Notes under the pieces: generated by a model
What the model saw: the letters and a program-made list of their open reading frames with translations, nothing else
Databases searched by the model: none
Told to the model about the DNA's origin: nothing
In this document: in pieces, positions 36,754-45,068 of the stretch
Layout of the letters: every line of letters begins with the position of its first letter
Position numbering within the stretch: position 1 is the stretch's first letter
Translations under genes and position numbers: made by a program
Source: Taishania pollutisoli
GTDB taxonomy: Bacteria > Bacteroidota > Bacteroidia > Flavobacteriales_D > Crocinitomicaceae
Reading direction: 5' to 3'
NCBI RefSeq assembly: GCF_014518315.1
Contig: NZ_JACVEL010000006.1
Coordinates: forward strand, 152,166-216,165
Length of the DNA: 64,000 nucleotides

Positions 36754-37125
36754 ATGAACGGAATTATTATTTACCAAACTAACGACAATAAAACACAGGT
36801 TGAAGTCCGTTTTGATGGAAATACTGTTTTTTGTTCGGTTGAGGAAATTTACCTGTATCCCAGTATTGAAAAATAGGCTGCACATTTATTGTATTTCATT
36901 ATCAAAAATCATCCTTTTTCTGATGGAAACAAACGAATTGGAACATTTTTGTTTATATGGTTTTTAGAGAAAAATAAACATCGTTTTAAACAAAGCGGAG
37001 AATTGACAATCAATGACAATGTGTTAGTGGCACTGGCTTTATTGATAGCTCAAAGTAATCCGGCAGAAAAAGCATTGATGACAAACCTAATAATGCAACT
37101 CATTAAAAATCAACAGGATTTGTAA
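36754..37125 (+). pseudogene. Remnant of a RhuM/Fic (death-on-curing) type toxin gene
   Basis: One continuous frame of 124 codons broken by an in-frame TAG at about codon 41 (36874-36876). The first 26 residues (MNGIIIYQTNDNKTQVEVRF) match the usual opening of RhuM-family proteins. Residues after that jump to the end of the family: YPSIEK, then after the stop AAHLLYFIIKNHPFSDGNKR, a Fic/Doc motif HPFxDGNKR, and a helical tail to QQDL. A large internal deletion plus the stop codon therefore left only both ends. It starts three bases after the cas9 stop and ends 55 bases before cas1. The downstream part could still be translated from an internal start but lacks most of the protein. Confidence 0.8.
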
Positions 37126-37180
37126 CCTTTTCAATTAAACTCAGTAAAAACGGATACATCACCTGAAAAACCGTTTTACT

Positions 37181-38071
37181 ATGGTAAAGAGAACCCTACA
37201 CTTCAGCAATCCCGCTCACTTGAGTGTGAAAAATCGTCAATTGATTGTAGAATTAAAAAATGAAGAGCGATTGACGCACACTGTTCCTATTGAAGATATT
37301 GGAGTAGTAATTTTAGAACATCCGCAAATTACCATTACGTCTGTTTTAATGGAGGAATTGTTAGCGGAAAAAGTTGCACTAATCAGCTGCAATAGTCAAT
37401 ACATGCCCAGCGGAATGTTCTTACCGTTCGATGCCAATACAGAACAAACAGCCCGCATGAGAACACAGGTAGAATCAAGTCTCCCGTTAAAAAAACAGTT
37501 GTGGCAGCAGACCGTTCGTCAAAAAATACAGAATCAGGCCAACCTCCTCCGAAAAGCGGGACTGAACGATGAACGACTGCTCAATCTCAGAGAAAAAGTA
37601 CTGAGCGGTGACACCACTAATTGTGAAGGGCAAGCCGCGTCTTATTACTGGGGACAGTTATACGGAAGTCATTTTATGCGATCAAGGGAGCGAACATCAC
37701 CCAATGCACAATTAAACTACGGATATGCAATCCTTCGTTCAGTTGTTGCACGGGCACTGGCTGCATCAGGAATGCATCCGTCATTCGGTATTTTTCATCG
37801 CAACAAATACAATGCATTTTGCCTGGCAGATGACATCATGGAACCTTACCGGCCTTTTGTAGATTGGATTGTTTTAAACCTGCTACAGCAATCAGAAACA
37901 GCAGAATTAACCCGCGATCAGAAAATCGAGTTGCTAAAGCTTCCGCAAATGGACATGCTCATCAATGACATCAAGCGACCGCTGTTTCATGCCGTGAGTA
38001 TCACGACGGCAGGACTCTACAAATGTTACGATGGTGAATCCCGGAAAATCCCATATCCGGAGTTTGAATAA
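37181..38071 (+). CDS. cas1: CRISPR integrase Cas1 (type II)
   Basis: 296 aa. It inserts new spacers into the array together with Cas2. Metal ligands are placed at Glu149 (NCEGQAASYYW), His206 (FHRNKYNAF) and Asp217/218 (LADDIMEPYRPF). Length and sequence fit the type II branch of Cas1. It lies 11 bases upstream of cas2 and after the toxin remnant. Confidence 0.97.
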   Translation: MVKRTLHFSNPAHLSVKNRQLIVELKNEERLTHTVPIEDIGVVILEHPQITITSVLMEELLAEKVALISCNSQYMPSGMFLPFDANTEQTARMRTQVESSLPLKKQLWQQTVRQKIQNQANLLRKAGLNDERLLNLREKVLSGDTTNCEGQAASYYWGQLYGSHFMRSRERTSPNAQLNYGYAILRSVVARALAASGMHPSFGIFHRNKYNAFCLADDIMEPYRPFVDWIVLNLLQQSETAELTRDQKIELLKLPQMDMLINDIKRPLFHAVSITTAGLYKCYDGESRKIPYPEFE

Positions 38072-38082
38072 AATCGTATGAA

Positions 38083-38421
38083 ATGGATACTTCACGTTTT
38101 AATGCATACAGAACTATGTGGGTAATGGTTTTATTTGATTTGCCGACGGAAACGAAAAAAGAGCGGAGAGATGCCTCTCAATTCCGTAAAAAACTATTGG
38201 AAAGTGGTTTTATGATGTTCCAGTTTTCTATTTATATGCGTTTTTGTCAAAGTATGGAAAATGCGGAAATGCATACCAAACGGGTCAAAAATATACTTCC
38301 TGAAAAGGGAAAAGTCGGTATTTTTGCTATTACCGATAAACAATTTAGCCGAATGGAAATTTTTCATGGCGTAAAAAAACAAGAAACCAATCCACCAGCC
38401 CAACAACTGACACTGTTTTGA
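38083..38421 (+). CDS. cas2: CRISPR-associated Cas2
   Basis: 112 aa. Ferredoxin-like fold with the first strand MWVMVLFDLP carrying the conserved Asp, then FRKKLLESGFMMFQFSIYMR. The C-terminal tail TNPPAQQLTLF is typical of type II Cas2. It forms the adaptation complex with Cas1 and is the last cas gene before the array. Confidence 0.96.
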   Translation: MDTSRFNAYRTMWVMVLFDLPTETKKERRDASQFRKKLLESGFMMFQFSIYMRFCQSMENAEMHTKRVKNILPEKGKVGIFAITDKQFSRMEIFHGVKKQETNPPAQQLTLF

Positions 38422-38470
38422 ACAGGAAAACAGAAATGAATAATGAATCATTTTTTTAAGCCAAAAAAGG

Positions 38471-38505
38471 GAAAAGTCCTGTTTTTTTATTTCTAAAACA
38501 GGACT
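38471..38505 (-). terminator. Hairpin with T-rich tail between cas2 and the CRISPR array
   Basis: AGTCCTGTTTT (38475-38485) and AAAACAGGACT (38495-38505) form an 11-bp stem with a nine-base loop. On the minus strand the stem is followed by TTTTCCCTTTTTT, so it can stop transcripts that leave the array towards cas2. On the plus strand there is no T-run. Confidence 0.7.
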
Positions 38506-38540
38506 AAATCTCTTGCTATTTCTACGATTCAGCGCAGAAC

Positions 38541-39723
38541 GTTGTAATTCATCCGTAAAAATAAGGAACTTGAAAGCAAATCACAACGGTTTAACTCTCG
38601 CTTCTTGTTCTAAAGAAGTTGTAATTCATCCGTAAAAATAAGGAACTTGAAAGCAAATCACAACAAGTTTGGAAGGTGTTTTTTCCTCTTCTGTGTTGTA
38701 ATTCATCCGTAAAAATAAGGAACTTGAAAGCAAATCACAACGTATCTAACATTTGACTTTATTATGAAAAGGTTGTAATTCATCCGTAAAAATAAGGAAC
38801 TTGAAAGCAAATCACAACTTCCGTTTCTGTTTGCTGATAGGGGGAAAAGTTGTAATTCATCCGTAAAAATAAGGAACTTGAAAGCAAATCACAACAGATT
38901 AGAATAACGGCTATAATTATGATTGGTTGTAATTCATCCGTAAAAATAAGGAACTTGAAAGCAAATCACAACATCCGCAGGATGAAACCTTTTTTACATT
39001 GGGTTGTAATTCATCCGTAAAAATAAGGAACTTGAAAGCAAATCACAACAAACGACAATTGAATCAGATCACCGAAACGGTTGTAATTCATCCGTAAAAA
39101 TAAGGAACTTGAAAGCAAATCACAACATAAAACCATTTTTGCCCCATCAACACTGGTTGTAATTCATCCGTAAAAATAAGGAACTTGAAAGCAAATCACA
39201 ACTCAAGTTCCTTTCTTAATCTTTTCAGTTTAGTTGTAATTCATCCGTAAAAATAAGGAACTTGAAAGCAAATCACAACTCGGATTCCTGCGTATTTTTT
39301 AGTGTAAGGTTGTAATTCATCCGTAAAAATAAGGAACTTGAAAGCAAATCACAACGAATTTGTACAACTTAGCGAATCGGTGCGAGTTGTAATTCATCCG
39401 TAAAAATAAGGAACTTGAAAGCAAATCACAACAGTTTTGAAAAGATAAAGACAGACAAGTTGGTTGTAATTCATCCGTAAAAATAAGGAACTTGAAAGCA
39501 AATCACAACATGAGTTTAAAAGTTAAAAAATGCAAGAATGTTGTAATTCATCCGTAAAAATAAGGAACTTGAAAGCAAATCACAACTTATGCCGGTGATA
39601 TTAAACAGTAATTACTGTTGTAATTCATCCGTAAAAATAAGGAACTTGAAAGCAAATCACAACAAGACAACAGCAAGTCGTTGTCCGTTGAGGTTGTAAT
39701 TCATCCGTAAAAATAAAGAACTT
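38541..39723 (-). CRISPR. Type II-C CRISPR array: 15 intact repeats, one degenerate repeat, 15 spacers
   Basis: Repeats are 47 bp and appear identical; on the plus strand they start GTTGTAATTCATCCG and end GCAAATCACAAC. They begin at 38541, 38618, 38695, 38772, 38849, 38926, 39003, 39080, 39156, 39233, 39309, 39386, 39463, 39540, 39617 and 39693. Spacers are 30 nt, except 29 nt for those at 39127, 39280 and 39664. The repeat at 39693 keeps its first 24 bases, then changes (A for G at position 25) and loses its second half by about 39723. The anti-repeat in the tracrRNA requires that crRNAs be read on the minus strand, where the repeat begins GTTGTGATTTGCTTTC as in known Bacteroidota type II-C repeats. 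Confidence 0.98.
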
Positions 39724-39884
39724 TGGTCAAACAGCAAACCATCCAACTGATCGGGAAGGATCCTCTTTTGTCAATCGAACCAATTTTATGCATCAACCAA
39801 CAAGTCTGTAAATCCATGTATCCGTAGCAAAAAGTTATTCCTTCATTTATCGGCAACTTTCCTCACTAACGGTATGCAACAGCA

Positions 39885-40283
39885 TTATTCGTTAAACCAG
39901 GTATTTTTGATGGTGTGACGCACCAGGTAGTATTCTTCTTCATACCAATAAAAGAACGCCACGCAATTATTCACACCGTCAATGATCATCTCGTATTCAT
40001 TCCCCGCATCACTGGTAACCGTCATCGTGTATTTCAGTTCTTCCTCGTTGTAGTCCCATTTTTTGATGTAGTAATCAGATGAAATGGTAGCTGTCGTGTG
40101 GCGAAAGGTCGTCAGTTCCTTATTGAATACAAACAGCGTCCCTCCTTCATCTGTCGAATACACGTCCCATTTCTCCCCTTCATTGTCCCAGACAGCATTC
40201 TGCCGGAAATTTGTTGAAATATTGAGTTGAGCAATTACACCATTCACCAGCAGGAATGAAAAAATAAACAAGATTGTTTTCAT
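39885..40283 (-). CDS. Small secreted protein, unknown function
   Basis: 132 aa. The start at 40283 opens a signal peptide (MKTILFIFSFLLVNGVIAQ). The mature part is acidic and rich in aromatic residues (VWDNEGEKWDVYSTDEGG, YWYEEEYYLVRH), probably a small beta fold. No family recognised. It is divergent from the Crp/Fnr gene. The 160 bases between it and the CRISPR array hold nothing I can name. Confidence 0.7.
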   Translation of the reverse strand: MKTILFIFSFLLVNGVIAQLNISTNFRQNAVWDNEGEKWDVYSTDEGGTLFVFNKELTTFRHTTATISSDYYIKKWDYNEEELKYTMTVTSDAGNEYEMIIDGVNNCVAFFYWYEEEYYLVRHTIKNTWFNE

Positions 40284-40403
40284 GACTTCAATTTTCAGCA
40301 AATGTCGCAGATAAAAGTAAATGGTGAAATACGGCAGATGTAGTATTTTCACTTTTCATTCACTGAATTATTTTATACTTTAGTTCTCAAATCAAACCGC
40401 AAC

Positions 40404-40985
40404 ATGAACAAAGAGTTACTCTGCCAAATCTATTCCCACCCGTTAATCGGAGAGACTGAGCTTGAAAAAATCATTCAGGCTCACCGGAAAGTTTCGTTCA
40501 AAAAAGGAGCATTCATCCTGGAAGAAGGTGAGGTTTCTAACAGTTACCTCATCCTGGAAAATGGTCTGATGCGTTCATTTGCTCACAACTACAATGGCAC
40601 TGATATCACAACCGACTTCTTCTCCAACCAGGAGATTGTCATCGAGGTTCTTTCCCTGTTTCAGCGAATTCCGTCCCGGGAAAATATCCGGGCACTGACG
40701 GATTGTGACTGCTGGGAAATCAAATTTGACACATTCCAGGAATTGTTTCATTCCATTCCCGGTTTTTCAGAATGGGGAAGGTTGTGGATGACCAATCGTT
40801 TGTTTCATTTCAAACAACGTTCCGTAGAGATGGTAACTATTTCCGCCAAAGACAGGTACCTGCAATTGATTAAGGAAAAACCGCAAATCGTTTTGCAATC
40901 ACCGCTGAAATACATTGCAGGCTACCTGGGCATTACAGATACTTCTTTCAGCAGAATCCGAAAGGAGATTTCACAGGAACATTAG
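40404..40985 (+). CDS. Crp/Fnr family transcriptional regulator
   Basis: 193 aa. Residues of about 20-115 form a cyclic-nucleotide-binding beta-roll (FKKGAFILEEGEVSNSYLILENG) and residues 167-189 a helix-turn-helix (LKYIAGYLGITDTSFSRIRKEI). The cAMP-contacting Arg of Crp is not evident, so the ligand is unknown. It heads the run of small enzyme genes that follows and may regulate it; the next gene has its own promoter. Confidence 0.9.
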   Translation: MNKELLCQIYSHPLIGETELEKIIQAHRKVSFKKGAFILEEGEVSNSYLILENGLMRSFAHNYNGTDITTDFFSNQEIVIEVLSLFQRIPSRENIRALTDCDCWEIKFDTFQELFHSIPGFSEWGRLWMTNRLFHFKQRSVEMVTISAKDRYLQLIKEKPQIVLQSPLKYIAGYLGITDTSFSRIRKEISQEH

Positions 40986-41026
40986 AATTCTTGCCATAAG
41001 ACAAGTTCGGCTGAACATTTATCATT

Positions 41027-41034
41027 TACATTTG
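41027..41034 (+). promoter_or_regulatory. -7 element before the VOC/SRPBCC gene run
   Basis: TACATTTG, an exact TAnnTTTG match, 29 bases upstream of the first VOC gene start at 41064. Confidence 0.5.
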
Positions 41035-41063
41035 TTTTTACGTTTCACTTTAAAAATAAACAC

Positions 41064-41465
41064 ATGAATAACAATGTAATATGTTGGTTTGAAATCTACG
41101 TTAAAGATATCAATCGCGCGAAAAAGTTCTACAGCGACGTTTTAGCAACAACGTTTAGTGATATGGAAGCCCCGGGAGATGCTCCGCAAGAAATGAAAAT
41201 GGCCTGTTTCAATACCGCCGACCCAACCGACCAGAACAGTGTGTCCGGCGCATTGATTGAAATGCCGGGAACAAAAGAAGGAGATGGCGCCTGTGTCAAT
41301 ACCATTGTTTATTTTCCTTGCCGGGACTGCAGCGTAGAAGAAAGCAGGGTTGAGAAAGCGGGCGGAAAGGTTGTGAATCCGAAAATGTCCATCGGGGAAC
41401 ACGGTTTCTGCAGTATCTGCATTGATACGGAAGGAAATTCATTCGGATTGTACTCCATGCAATAA
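41064..41465 (+). CDS. VOC family protein (glyoxalase/bleomycin-resistance fold)
   Basis: 133 aa with the paired beta-alpha-beta-beta-beta units of the vicinal oxygen chelate fold (ICWFEIYVKDINRAKKFYSDV at the start, HGFCSICIDTEGNSFGLYS at the end). Metal ligands and substrate cannot be assigned. First gene after the promoter at 41027. Confidence 0.88.
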   Translation: MNNNVICWFEIYVKDINRAKKFYSDVLATTFSDMEAPGDAPQEMKMACFNTADPTDQNSVSGALIEMPGTKEGDGACVNTIVYFPCRDCSVEESRVEKAGGKVVNPKMSIGEHGFCSICIDTEGNSFGLYSMQ

Positions 41466-41495
41466 CTAAAATTGATAACTTAACAATAAAAACAA

Positions 41496-41915
41496 ATGCA
41501 ATTAAATCCTTACTTGAATTTTGACGGAAATGCAGAGGAAGCATTCCGGTTCTACCAAACCGTATTTGGCGGGGAAGTATTTATCCAGAAAATGAGCCAG
41601 GCTCCGGGGGCAGAAAATTTACCCGAAAATGAAAAAAACAGAGCCATGCACGTTGCTATTACACTCCGTAACGGACAACACCTGATGGCTTCTGACTGCC
41701 TGCCAAGCGCAGGACATGTACTGAATGTCGGAAACAACAATTACATTTCCATTACACCGGACAGCCGGGAAGAAGCAGACCGGATTTTCAACGGATTATC
41801 TGCCGGTGGAAAAATCGAAATGCCGATGGCAGACATGTTCTGGGGCGATTATTTCGGATCATTTACAGACAAATTCGGTGTGTGCTGGATGATCAACTAT
41901 ACCAATCCGAAATAG
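41496..41915 (+). CDS. PhnB-like VOC family protein
   Basis: 139 aa. The opening MQLNPYLNFDGNAEEAFRFY and the ending DKFGVCWMINYTNPK are typical of the PhnB/3-demethylubiquinone-like VOC subgroup. Role unknown. Five bases separate it from the next gene. Confidence 0.9.
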   Translation: MQLNPYLNFDGNAEEAFRFYQTVFGGEVFIQKMSQAPGAENLPENEKNRAMHVAITLRNGQHLMASDCLPSAGHVLNVGNNNYISITPDSREEADRIFNGLSAGGKIEMPMADMFWGDYFGSFTDKFGVCWMINYTNPK

Positions 41916-41919
41916 CCAC

Positions 41920-42360
41920 ATGGAAAAACTGATTGCACAAGCAAAAATACAGGTTCAAAAACCCATCCGTGACGTATTTGAAAACATTGTCAATCCGGAT
42001 AAAATGACACAGTATTTTATTGGTAGCAGCACGGGGCGAATGGAGGAAAAAGCAGAATTGACCTGGGTATTTCCGGAGTTCGATGAACAATGTCCTGTGA
42101 CTGTTACAACAATTATTCCACACCAGTTGATTGAATTCAAGTGGGATCCCGAAACAATTGTTCGCATCATTCTGACCGAACAGGCAGACAAAAGTACCGT
42201 TGTGAAAGTAATGGAAGACGGGAAGTCAAATTCGGAGGAAGGATTGAAATGGTTTGGGGGAAATACAGAGGGATGGGCCAACTTTCTCGCCTGTCTGAAA
42301 GCATTTTCTGAACACGGTATCAACCTGCGAAAAGGTGCATTTGATTTTTTGAAATCTTAA
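41920..42360 (+). CDS. SRPBCC (AHSA1-like) domain protein
   Basis: 146 aa. A single START/Bet v1-like ligand-binding fold of the AHSA1 type (QVQKPIRDVFENIVNPDKMTQ, VMEDGKSNSEEGLKWFGGNTEGW). Bacterial members are mostly uncharacterised. Tightly packed between a PhnB-like gene and a YCII-domain gene. Confidence 0.88.
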   Translation: MEKLIAQAKIQVQKPIRDVFENIVNPDKMTQYFIGSSTGRMEEKAELTWVFPEFDEQCPVTVTTIIPHQLIEFKWDPETIVRIILTEQADKSTVVKVMEDGKSNSEEGLKWFGGNTEGWANFLACLKAFSEHGINLRKGAFDFLKS

Positions 42361-42361
42361 C

Positions 42362-43225
42362 ATGAAAAAAATTCTGCTCATTCTGTCTATTGCTGCTGCA
42401 AACTACGGTTTTTCGCAGTTGCCATTCCCTTCTTTTCTGCAAGGAACCTGGAAAATGGAAGGGCTTCAGGTCTATGAACGTTGGGATCAACTCAACGACC
42501 ATACATTGAAGGGGGTTTCCTATAAACTTTCTGAGAACGGAATGGAAGTTTCCGAATACATCGAAATAAGTGGTAATAAAGGGAAAATTCAGTATACCGC
42601 CAGTGTCATCGGTCAAAATAACGGCGCAGGAATCCCGTTTCGACTGGTGCAGGCAGACAGCCTGTTTGTGTTTGAAAACCTGAAACATGATTTCCCGAAC
42701 AGAATTGTCTACAAACGTATCTCTGATAACCTGTTAAACGTCACTGTTTCCGGCAACAACGGAAATATGTTCAGTTATGAGTTACACAGAGAAACAACCG
42801 GAAAGAACGTAGAAAATAACACATCCAATCCGAACTATGATGCCGCACTGGCAATACAATCAGGTGCAGACGAGTATGGAATGAAACCGTACGTTTTCGT
42901 TATTCTGAAAACAGGAAGCAATCCTTCCGTGAATGACAAATCAGAAATCAGTAAACACTTCAGAGGCCATCTCGACAACATTAACCGCCTGGTAGCCGAA
43001 GAAAAGATGGTTATTGCAGGTCCGATGGGTAAAAATGATAAAAATTACAGGGGAATTTTCATTCTATCCAATGTGAAAGACCTGGAAGAAGCGCGGGAGC
43101 TGCTCCAAACCGACCCTGCCATCAAAGCTGGTTTGCTTGATGTTGAACTATACGACTGGTACGGATCCGCAGCATTACCGGAATACCTCCCCTACTCGGA
43201 CAAAGTCTGGAAATCAAAACCCTGA
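42362..43225 (+). CDS. Exported protein with DUF6265-like and YCII-related domains
   Basis: 287 aa. A signal peptide (KKILLILSIAAANYGFSQ) leads to a DUF6265-like beta domain (LQGTWKMEGLQVYERWDQL, LKHDFPNRIVYKR) up to about residue 150. The second half resembles a YCII-related ferredoxin-like domain (PYVFVILKTG, HLDNINRLVAEEKMVIAGP). YCII domains are normally cytoplasmic, so their presence behind a signal peptide is unusual. Starts one base after the preceding stop codon. Confidence 0.82.
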   Translation: MKKILLILSIAAANYGFSQLPFPSFLQGTWKMEGLQVYERWDQLNDHTLKGVSYKLSENGMEVSEYIEISGNKGKIQYTASVIGQNNGAGIPFRLVQADSLFVFENLKHDFPNRIVYKRISDNLLNVTVSGNNGNMFSYELHRETTGKNVENNTSNPNYDAALAIQSGADEYGMKPYVFVILKTGSNPSVNDKSEISKHFRGHLDNINRLVAEEKMVIAGPMGKNDKNYRGIFILSNVKDLEEARELLQTDPAIKAGLLDVELYDWYGSAALPEYLPYSDKVWKSKP

Positions 43226-43264
43226 CACCGATTCACCTATGCATTTGAACGAATAAACAACAGT

Positions 43265-43618
43265 ATGGAGAACTACAACACCGTTGACGAATACATTGCA
43301 AAGGAACCTCAGGACCGACAGCAATTGCTGGAACTTGTTCGTGTGACAATCCGGGAGACAGCACCCGAAGCGGAAGAATATATTTCGTATGGAATGCCGG
43401 CTTACAAACTCAATAAAAAGCCCCTGGTATATTTTGCAGTATTCAAACACCACATTGGTTTTTATGCGACTCCCACCGGGCACTCGCAATTTGCCGATGA
43501 ACTTTCAAAATACAAACAGGGAAAAGGATCTGTTCAGTTTCCGATTGATCAACCAATACCTGTTGATCTGATCAAACGAATCGTTGCATTCAGAGCGCAG
43601 GAAAATAAAACTAAATAA
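43265..43618 (+). CDS. DUF1801 family protein
   Basis: 117 aa. Family pattern visible: EYISYGMPAYKLNKKPLVYFAVFKHHIGFYAT and KGSVQFPIDQPIP. The DUF1801/YdhG family is sometimes called iron chaperone-like because of a frataxin-like fold; no function proven. Second of several DUF1801-type genes near here. Confidence 0.9.
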   Translation: MENYNTVDEYIAKEPQDRQQLLELVRVTIRETAPEAEEYISYGMPAYKLNKKPLVYFAVFKHHIGFYATPTGHSQFADELSKYKQGKGSVQFPIDQPIPVDLIKRIVAFRAQENKTK

Positions 43619-43622
43619 TCGT

Positions 43623-44024
43623 ATGAGTAAAGACATTCAACAATATCACGACCAACAGATGCCGGAAGACAAAGTCATTTGTGAATTGTTGTACAAGCAC
43701 ATCTGTCAACACCTTGCTGCTGCTGAGCGAAAAGTCTGGCATGCGCACCCGGTATGGTTCCTGGACGGAAATCCGGTTGTCGGTTACAGTAAGCAGAAAG
43801 CAGGAATACGACTGATGTTCTGGAGCGGAGCAGATTTCGATGAAGACAAACTGGCAATACGGGGAGAAAAATTTAAAGACGCATCTATCTTTTACCGTTC
43901 GGCAACGGAAATTAACCCGGATGATATCCGGCGTTGGCTGGAGAAAGCACAGGTTATACAGTGGGATTATAAAAATTTAGTGAAGCGAAAAGGAGTATTG
44001 ATACGCATTGAAAATCAGGCATGA
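43623..44024 (+). CDS. DUF1801-like protein
   Basis: 133 aa starting MSKDIQQYHDQQ. Pattern KVWHAHPVWFLDGNPVVGYSKQKAGIRLMFWSG is a divergent DUF1801 core. It starts five bases after the previous stop; its stop overlaps the DUF1697 start by four bases, so the three genes are coupled. Confidence 0.85.
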   Translation: MSKDIQQYHDQQMPEDKVICELLYKHICQHLAAAERKVWHAHPVWFLDGNPVVGYSKQKAGIRLMFWSGADFDEDKLAIRGEKFKDASIFYRSATEINPDDIRRWLEKAQVIQWDYKNLVKRKGVLIRIENQA

Positions 44025-44554
44025 AAACAAAACGGTATATCGCTTTATTGCGCGGGATTAATGTAGGAGGAAATCACAAAGTACCCATGTCACAATTGTC
44101 CGAAGCGATGGGACAACTCGGTTTTTCAAACATTCTCACCCTACTGAATACAGGCAATGTAATCTTTGAAGCACCCGAAAAAAATGCATCGGAAGCTGTG
44201 ATTGAAAGACACTTACAGGACGTTTTCGGATTTCCCATCCCGGTGATCTTGAGAACGTTTGACGAACTCTCAGAACTGGTAGAAACCGATCCGTTTAAAG
44301 GGATTGCAGTCACAAAAGATACCCGATTGTATGTGACGTTTTTGAAAAGTAAACCAACAATGCAACTTCCACTTCCGTATATTTCTGCAGATGAATCATT
44401 TCAGATCATTTTTGTCAGTAATACAGCTGTCCTGAGCGTCCTGGATCTTTCCATCGGAAAGACAGTAAAGGGAATGGATGATCTGGAGAAATTGTTCGGA
44501 AAAGAAGTCACAACACGTAATTGGAATACAGTTGTTAAACTGGCAAATAAATAA
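44021..44554 (+). CDS. DUF1697 family protein
   Basis: 177 aa, typical length. The opening RYIALLRGINVGGNHKVPM and FSNILTLLNTGNVIF are diagnostic for DUF1697. Function unknown for the family. Overlaps the preceding gene by four bases. Confidence 0.94.
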   Translation: MKTKRYIALLRGINVGGNHKVPMSQLSEAMGQLGFSNILTLLNTGNVIFEAPEKNASEAVIERHLQDVFGFPIPVILRTFDELSELVETDPFKGIAVTKDTRLYVTFLKSKPTMQLPLPYISADESFQIIFVSNTAVLSVLDLSIGKTVKGMDDLEKLFGKEVTTRNWNTVVKLANK

Positions 44555-44560
44555 AACAGC

Positions 44561-44963
44561 ATGAATACACCATTTAAACCAATAGGTTATACATCTGTCT
44601 CCCCTTACTTCATTGTAGAGGACGCACAACGTTTTTATGGAGCTGATGCGACACATTTTCGATGCACAGGAGTTGAGAACATACCACCGTCCATCCGGGA
44701 AAATCATGCATGCAGAACTTCAAATTGATTATTCGGTTATTATGCTGGCGGATGCAACGGAAACTTATCCTGCAGAAACCATCGTGATGCATGTCTATGT
44801 TCCGGATACGGATGCTGTCTTTCAAAAAGCGATTGTGGCAGGATGTGAAGCAATTGACGTTCCGAAATCACAGGAAGGAGATCCGGACAGGAGGGGAACA
44901 TTTAAAGATTTTGCAGGAAATCTGCGGTCTGTGGGAACACAAATGAACGACAGCAACTTATAA
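44561..44963 (+). pseudogene. VOC family protein gene with a frameshift
   Basis: The ATG at 44561 begins a VOC-like N-terminus (TPFKPIGYTSVSPYFIVEDA) that goes out of frame at the T-run 44632-44636. Dropping one T joins it to RFMELMRHIFDAQELRTY and the rest of a VOC domain to 44963. The total of 403 bases is one more than a multiple of three, as expected for a 1-bp insertion. Either a recent mutation or a base-calling error in a homopolymer. Confidence 0.85.
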
Positions 44964-45009
44964 ATCAACAAAATACCGATAAATCTATGTATTTTTTGTT
45001 CGGTTTCCC

Positions 45010-45017
45010 TACCTTTG
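45010..45017 (+). promoter_or_regulatory. -7 element before the second block of the small-gene run
   Basis: TACCTTTG, an exact TAnnTTTG match, about 50 bases upstream of the SRPBCC gene at 45069. It suggests that genes from there to 48825 form their own transcript. Confidence 0.5.
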
Positions 45018-45068
45018 TTAGGGTATACCTGATAGAAAAAACGAAATAACAACTAAAAGTGATTGCTT

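Noticed and set aside
38422-38540. A csn2 or cas4 gene next to cas2
   Set aside because: No open frame of suitable size exists between cas2 and the array or beyond it, so the system is called type II-C and not II-A or II-B.
38541-39723. Reading the CRISPR array on the plus strand, in line with the cas genes
   Set aside because: The plus-strand orientation puts the anti-repeat partner at the wrong end of the repeat; only minus-strand crRNAs pair with the tracrRNA 3' of the spacer.
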